A DNA stretch of 5,620 nucleotides from Acidimicrobiaceae bacterium (GTDB taxonomy: Bacteria; Actinomycetota; Acidimicrobiia; Acidimicrobiales; RAAP-2), in the NCBI GenBank assembly GCA_003131665.1, contig PKWA01000038.1, positions 4,313 to 9,932 of the forward strand, read 5' to 3'. The position numbers and the translations under genes are program-made. Of the stretch, positions 5,332 through 5,620 are shown one piece after another (position 1 is the stretch's first letter; every line of letters begins with the position of its first letter). A model generated the notes under the pieces. That model made no database searches. It worked only from the letters and a program-made list of their open reading frames with translations, and was not told the DNA's origin.

Positions 5332-5620
5332 ATGAGCGGAGTACGAGTGTTGGTGGGCACGCGCAAAGGCATGTTCATTCTGACGTCAGACGGTAAGCGA
5401 AAGGCGTGGGACGTGAAGGGTCCTCTGTTCGAGGGCTGGGAGATCTATCACGCGAAGGGCTCAACGGTCGATCCGAACCGGATCTACGCGTCACAGAACA
5501 CCAGTTGGTTCGGACAGATACTTCAACGCTCCAACGACGGGGGCGCGACGTGGGCGCCAGTGGGCAATCAGTTTCAATACGACGGCGTGCCGGGCACACA
5601 CCAGTGGTATGACGGCACGC
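5332..5620 (+). CDS. BNR/WD40-like beta-propeller protein (sialidase-fold), 3'-truncated
   Basis: The first 96 residues of a gene that is still open at the window edge. The N-terminus [14 protein letters not shown] (4-17) is the first propeller strand typical of bacterial proteins annotated as WD40/YVTN/BNR-like or exo-alpha-sialidase family. DPNRIYASQ (48-56) is the second strand. The BNR or Asp-box motif S-N-D-G-G-A-T-W (67-74, pattern S-x-D-x-G-x-T-W) is perfect, and further repeats are expected downstream. There is no signal peptide, so it is probably cytoplasmic. The Asp-box is structural, so true sialidase activity cannot be claimed; the catalytic residues, if any, lie outside the window. 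Related full-length proteins are, from memory, roughly 350-400 residues. The start is well supported by GAGAGGA six bases upstream. It is co-oriented with the 61-residue gene but separated by 135 bases, so it may have its own promoter. Confidence 0.85.
   Translation, partial: MSGVRVLVGTRKGMFILTSDGKRKAWDVKGPLFEGWEIYHAKGSTVDPNRIYASQNTSWFGQILQRSNDGGATWAPVGNQFQYDGVPGTHQWYDGT

Overview
The window is ordinary protein-coding bacterial chromosome: GC-rich and tightly packed, with six genes and only short spacers. Long antisense open frames lie opposite most genes, as expected from high GC. The protein set (PaiB-like flavoprotein, APC permease, a KPR whose conserved motif runs K-x3-N-x2-N, a tiny two-helix membrane protein with a QGTNMVHGS motif, a BNR-repeat protein) would suit a moderately high-GC actinobacterium, perhaps an acidimicrobial lineage. 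No rRNA or other marker is present, so this placement is an impression only.

Left block, + strand, 1-4234. Four genes run in the same direction. (1) The C-terminal 305 residues of an amidase-signature hydrolase, cut by the window edge just before its nucleophilic serine. (2) A PaiB-family FMN-binding split-barrel protein, 31 bases downstream. (3) After a 158-base leader-like gap, a complete 12-helix APC-superfamily amino acid/amine permease. (4) 38 bases later, a complete ketopantoate-reductase-family (ApbA/PanE) oxidoreductase. Together they look like uptake and breakdown of an amide or amine compound: a permease, an amide hydrolase, an NAD(P)-dependent reductase and a PaiB-type protein. This reading comes from gene order only; the substrate cannot be read from the sequence. 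The permease-reductase spacer holds an inverted repeat that would fold over the reductase ribosome binding site.

Middle, - strand, 4274-4801. A complete GntK-type gluconokinase converges on the reductase across a 39-base gap with no clear intrinsic terminator. It would feed gluconate into the pentose phosphate or Entner-Doudoroff pathway. No gluconate permease or dehydrogenase is visible beside it.

Right block, + strand, 5011-5620. A 61-residue two-helix membrane protein of unknown function is followed, 135 bases on, by the first 96 residues of a BNR/WD40-like beta-propeller protein with a strong ribosome binding site. That gene runs off the window.

I found no tRNA, rRNA, CRISPR array, insertion sequence, attachment site or large repeat. 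I also see no convincing novel system. The points most worth checking are the hairpin over the reductase start, the identity of the reductase substrate, the 61-residue protein, and a protein-like antisense stretch just upstream of the gluconokinase.
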